From a bacterium (lineage in GTDB: Bacteria > Electryoneota > AABM5-125-24 > Hatepunaeales > Hatepunaeaceae), in the NCBI GenBank assembly GCA_021734165.1, contig JAIPJL010000013.1, forward strand, positions 1 to 42,269: a stretch of DNA of 42,269 nucleotides, read 5' to 3'. Position 1 is the stretch's first letter, and the number at the start of each line of letters is the position of its first letter. Of this stretch, positions 39,701-42,269 are shown one piece after another. A program made the translations under genes and the position numbers. The notes beneath the pieces were generated by a model, which was given only the letters and a program-made list of their open reading frames with translations, was not told where the DNA came from and made no database searches.

Positions 39701-40045
39701 GGCGGACCTTATGGTGAGGAATACGAATATCCATCAGGAGTCGGTGAGAGCGATATTCCGGTTCCAGAAGGTTTCACGCTTGACAGACCATATCCCAATC
39801 CGTTCAACATCTCGACTAATTTCACGTTTAACCTGCCTGCTCACGGTATTGTAGATATAAACATCTACGACACTATCGGCAGACTGATTTTCAGTGATAA
39901 ATTGAACGATCTACAAGCAGGCAGCCACAGATACACTTGGCAGGGGATAGACAACAAAGGCAGACCACTCCCGACAGGCATCTACTACTTAGAGCTGACC
40001 TACAAAGGAGCGAAACTTGTTAAACGAGTGGTGTTATTGAAATGA
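36800..40045 (+). CDS. Secreted right-handed beta-helix protein with T9SS sorting domain
   Basis: A 1,081-residue exported protein. The best start is TTG 36800, with GGAG seven bases upstream. It gives a hydrophobic signal LTLFLIFLPFITFA cut after Ala17, but without the usual positive charge at the N-terminus, so the start is less certain than the gene. A first beta-helix (about 18-440) opens with ESLTILPGVEVILGEDMRLT and closes with SPCIDAGDPEMEHDPDGTRA. An Ig-like/cadherin-like domain follows (about 455-560), then a second beta-helix (about 565-980) closing with IDAGNPDSVFFDVDGTVNDI. The C-terminal 85 residues are a T9SS type A sorting domain (YPNPFN, IYDTIGRL, LPTGIYYLEL, KRVVLLK). It shares the beta-helix closing motif with the upstream giant; the two are probably one expression unit, with an 84-base gap. 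Confidence 0.88.
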   Translation: MAVLTLFLIFLPFITFAETEFEGEVSGEWTTEGSPYVQVGDAEVPADESLTILPGVEVILGEDMRLTCNGIIIAQGTEEDTIRIHGPEGLVSGDLRFTEGEDTLFFTYCRFDSLNRAFYGYGRTLIVDRCSFINIERIELSEGTALFSNNYFYADIQVSEVDLGVPMGQHRGMQRALIENHLTNDVRYVLQEVEEVEFISNEAQRYNDPPADPRYSSVSIRDCQNVLVTDNLNHEIGLTNPFERLESVTIRDNTLNRLTIHQVFNLEVVVQDNIINHLSISQSRATVTDNYILNGMRVTGWNAAVARARLERNVIVECINLGDTCFVELTNNTIVKPHNRSINDELISSMHGNSFQCSVNMTNNILISYSAVTYAVGDDVDYLEGGYNCFWGVEGTYGGRDENLEGDIIQNPVFIGGHPFEYRLQANSPCIDAGDPEMEHDPDGTRADIGAYYYDQDAGMPPAIISRHDMYIGNGMHFRYVARATDEGDRINFEFEGLPDWLEIEENERRDFVSDSVVVSGDVPDDQEDFVFIVHAFDEDEMEDTLSVQVFVYPFTVLTGQIGGVLSVEDSPYLVVDTAWVSTDDSLIIEPGCELYDYNIKYEDRNKSHIIIEGFIRAVGSEQDSIYLGKIENNRNSSIFELNPNPNVRSEFSYCLFKNTGFSSYQSISLTHCRIDSEYVPMYGIDSENIVEDCLFIGGRLRAHGSGNISRNRFFSNGIGEGIKIIENDSIVVDNNQINGSRFNGISIYGGSYMYIHNNMIDSCLGGVYGGISVRGFFDRDISPPFNIKIISNTIKNCNKGLFSYAFRHNIKISNNLVYSGINEGICLLQDTTLIVNNIIADYNTGCKISASPDLHFVSNIGNNLFLDNNVLLDVEYPEVMDGVLQYNSFFGTDTLGDSLEYLGHLIQLNAKGDSCDAGFNIYLDPLTVNTDSLDFHLYEDSPLIDAGNPDSVFFDVDGTVNDIGLYGGPYGEEYEYPSGVGESDIPVPEGFTLDRPYPNPFNISTNFTFNLPAHGIVDINIYDTIGRLIFSDKLNDLQAGSHRYTWQGIDNKGRPLPTGIYYLELTYKGAKLVKRVVLLK

Positions 40046-40050
40046 ATATG

Positions 40051-40110
40051 CGGAGTAACGAAGCTTGCTTCGTTTTAAATATCGCTCAAGCAAGCTTGAG
40101 CGCTCCGATC
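40051..40110 (+). repeat. Two-hairpin palindromic element, family CGCTCAAGC, intergenic copy
   Basis: CGGAG (40051-40055) pairs with CTCCG (40103-40107). Inside are AACGAAGC-TT-GCTTCGTT (40057-40074) and CGCTCAAGC-AA-GCTTGAGCG (40083-40102). The right half with CTCCGATC recurs inside the giant gene at 34757. It lies five bases after the stop of the preceding gene and could also act as its transcription terminator (TTTTAAAT follows the first hairpin). Confidence 0.8.
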
Positions 40111-40177
40111 TTAAGCGAGAGAGTATTGTTACATACAACTTTCTTACTTTCTCAATTTCTAACTTTCTAACTTATTT

Positions 40178-40201
40178 AAGGAGGTGATAACCTTGAGATA
40201 A
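40178..40201 (+). other. Perfect Shine-Dalgarno followed by a start-stop mini-ORF
   Basis: AAGGAGGTGAT (40178-40188) is fully complementary to the canonical 16S 3' end. It is followed at ideal spacing by TTG AGA TAA (40193-40201); in the same frame GTG 40184 would give five codons. No longer ORF begins here. The rest of the 323-base gap 40046-40368 holds the palindrome at 40051, a pyrimidine-rich stretch (40135-40172), a small hairpin GAGTTG-AATTTC-CAACTC near 40230, and no gene I can support. Confidence 0.45.
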
Positions 40202-40368
40202 TTTAACAAAAGTCAGTACCAACAAGTCGAGTTGAATTTCCAACTCCCTGTCAATTAAAGACTTATTTCGTTTAATCAATCGTTACAGTTTACTAACTGA
40301 AATTTTGGTTTTAATCAACAATTAGCAAGAAAAACTACACTAATTCAAAACTTAAAGAGAGGTTAAAA

Positions 40369-42269
40369 ATGAGTACATACTCAAAAATATTTATCGCAAT
40401 AATTGCGATAACATTGGGATGCCATCAATTGTCCTATGCTGTATTAGAACCTGTTGACCAGGATTGGATTAATGACAGACTAGCGGACGGAGATCATTCT
40501 TTTACATTCGAGGCAGATCAGGAAGGTCAATACGAAGGTTATAATATCACCGAAGATATTAGTATCCCCCAAGGGGAGAATTGTGCCGGTGATTTTACTT
40601 ACACTATCGAATTCGAACCCGGCGCTGATATCTATTTCGATTCTGGGACTTCTCTAACAATAACAACAAATGGAGATGGTGTGGGTCGTATCGTTGCTGA
40701 AGGTGAAGATGAGGATATGGTTACATTTACTTCAAGCGAAGGCTTTCCTGTTGCTGGTGATTGGGGAGGTATTATTATTGAAACCGATCCTGGTGAAGAA
40801 TCTCCCAACATCATCGATTACTGCGAGATCAGTTATGCAGGAATGGATGTTAATGCGAATCGTCATGCTATTTACATCAACGATGCTTGTGTAGAAGTCA
40901 AAAACTCAATTATTTGTCATAACGGATTTCCAACTGGTGGAGGAAGAACTGCAGGAACAGGCATACTGATCGAAGGAGGGGATTGTGATTTTACCATAGA
41001 AGACAACGAAATATACCACAGTAGCACTCCAATTTGGATTCTGGGCGGGGAGACTATCGAAATTAATGAAGACTATTCCATTACTAGAAACAGAATGTAT
41101 AGTAATACTCACCATGGGATATATATTGAAGCGCCTTTTACAGGTGACATAACAAACAACCTAGTTTACGATACAGGTTTAGATGAATGGGATAGTGTGC
41201 TGTTAAACTTGGATTTCAGAAATACTGGTTTAATTGCTAACAATGTCCTTGATGGTACGAGTCCGGATTCTGACTTTGAGGGTGCAGTCTTCGGTGACAT
41301 GGAGGAAGGTGAATGGAGTCCTAATTTCATAAATAATATAATTGTGAATTGTGAAACTGCAGTGGTTGGAGTTGGTGATGAAGAGTCCGTTGTTAATTAT
41401 AACTTCATAGATAACTGCGCTGCAGCCTTTGAGCAATGTGAAGAGGGCATAGGTTGCCTTGTTAACGAGGACGATCCAGAATTTGTTGATGATGACAACG
41501 GAGACTATCATCTGGATTGGAATTCTTCAGCTATCGATATTGGTAGAAATTGGCTGAATGTATCGGGAGATGATTTGTTAACAGACCTCAACTTCACCTA
41601 TAACGATATGGGAGCTTATGGAGGACCCACTGCCGATCCCGAAATGGCTGGTATATTTTTTGGTGAGGTTGTAGATGGGACACATCATGTTGAAACTGAC
41701 GGTACTGTTTGGTATAACTACACTTTAACTGTCGATGATGGCATCACACTCGAGTTTGATGATGATACCGGTCTCCAAATTTTCGGTGACCTGATTGTGA
41801 CCGGTGATTTTGGAGGAAGCGGTGTAGTTTTTAAAAAATATGTGGAAGCCGAAGACTGGGATGGTCTTAACTTCTACGGCGGTGGTCACAACAGCAGCAT
41901 TGAGTATGCTGAAATAAAAGATGCTTATTGGGACGGTATTACTATTAGCGCTACTTATGTACCGCTGATCTCAAATTGTTTAATACATGACAACGGAAGG
42001 AGAGGAATCTTTATCTGGTGGGCCGATGATGGTACTACGACTATCAGTGATTGCGTGATTTACCAAAACAATGAGTATGGGATATATATCGGTGTTGATG
42101 GAGGACCTGCGGCTATGGTTATTATTGAAGATTGCGAGATATATGAGAATGATTACGGTCTCTTCATTGTGGATACTCCGTTCATATCTACTGATAATCT
42201 CTTTACCGAAAATGAGCTGTATGGAGTTTTCGTATGTAGCTGGACAACAGCCACCATGTACGGTGATAT
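40369..42269 (+). CDS. Secreted right-handed beta-helix protein (3' end outside window)
   Basis: The frame opens at ATG 40369 and stays open to the last base (633 codons). GAGAGG lies about seven bases upstream. A signal peptide MSTYSKIFIAIIAITLG...LSYA is cut probably after Ala24; a Cys at 18 does not form a good lipobox. The mature part has beta-helix rungs of the type NSIICHNGFPTGGG, ITNNLVYDTG, NFINNIIVNCE and ITISATYVPLISNCLIHDNG. It has two tandem cassettes: the first closes with SSAIDIGRNWLN...NDMGAYGGP, the second opens with NYTLTVDDGITLEFDDDTGL. This follows the plan of the upstream 1,081-residue protein, so I expect a T9SS sorting domain beyond the window edge, but that is inference. 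Confidence 0.85.
   Translation, partial: MSTYSKIFIAIIAITLGCHQLSYAVLEPVDQDWINDRLADGDHSFTFEADQEGQYEGYNITEDISIPQGENCAGDFTYTIEFEPGADIYFDSGTSLTITTNGDGVGRIVAEGEDEDMVTFTSSEGFPVAGDWGGIIIETDPGEESPNIIDYCEISYAGMDVNANRHAIYINDACVEVKNSIICHNGFPTGGGRTAGTGILIEGGDCDFTIEDNEIYHSSTPIWILGGETIEINEDYSITRNRMYSNTHHGIYIEAPFTGDITNNLVYDTGLDEWDSVLLNLDFRNTGLIANNVLDGTSPDSDFEGAVFGDMEEGEWSPNFINNIIVNCETAVVGVGDEESVVNYNFIDNCAAAFEQCEEGIGCLVNEDDPEFVDDDNGDYHLDWNSSAIDIGRNWLNVSGDDLLTDLNFTYNDMGAYGGPTADPEMAGIFFGEVVDGTHHVETDGTVWYNYTLTVDDGITLEFDDDTGLQIFGDLIVTGDFGGSGVVFKKYVEAEDWDGLNFYGGGHNSSIEYAEIKDAYWDGITISATYVPLISNCLIHDNGRRGIFIWWADDGTTTISDCVIYQNNEYGIYIGVDGGPAAMVIIEDCEIYENDYGLFIVDTPFISTDNLFTENELYGVFVCSWTTATMYGD

Overview
The window looks like a chromosomal piece of an uncultivated bacterium of the FCB (Fibrobacteres-Chlorobi-Bacteroidetes) side of the tree. 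The main reason is that two secreted giants end in a type IX secretion (Por) C-terminal sorting domain with the YPNPFN signature. TTG or GTG starts on housekeeping genes, moderate-to-low GC and very Asp-rich secreted proteins fit but do not prove this. I cannot name the phylum from this sequence alone.

Layout. (1) 2-4488: end of the spc/alpha ribosomal operon in canonical order, map (5' cut by the window edge), infA, rpmJ, rpsM, rpsK, rpsD, rpoA, rplQ, closed by a strong hairpin terminator. (2) 4508-7397: urocanate hydratase, a YjbQ-family protein and a SpoU/TrmH RNA methyltransferase, tightly packed. (3) 7398-8391: a TPR lipoprotein gene flanked by two copies of a palindromic element, the first of which supplies its start codon. 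(4) 8392-15420: a five-gene peptide ABC importer whose permeases resemble YejB/YejE; the YejE-like subunit carries an unusual extra domain of about 220 residues. (5) 15668-36715: one gene for a 7,015-residue secreted protein, half of the window. (6) 36800-42269: two more secreted right-handed beta-helix proteins, the last cut by the window edge.

The giant protein has a signal peptide, two beta-helix cassettes, then nine supermodules of about 450 residues. Each supermodule holds exactly seven FG-GAP/VCBS-type blades of about 49 residues, plus one ASH/choice-of-anchor-like Ig domain. I read this as nine seven-bladed, calcium-loaded propellers on a string (63 blades). Cadherin/Ig-like domains, two more beta-helix cassettes and a T9SS sorting domain follow.

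The most unusual signal is a set of small multi-hairpin palindromic elements of three sequence families. They share one design: a short outer stem closing two (sometimes three) perfect hairpins. They lie between genes (7458, 8246, 13228, 40051) and also inside the giant coding sequence (30241, 30412, 34677, 34757), where they are translated in frame as Cys-containing peptides. Copies differ by compensatory base changes that keep the stems paired. This resembles in principle the protein-coding palindromic elements of Rickettsia, but in an unrelated background and in an exported repeat protein.
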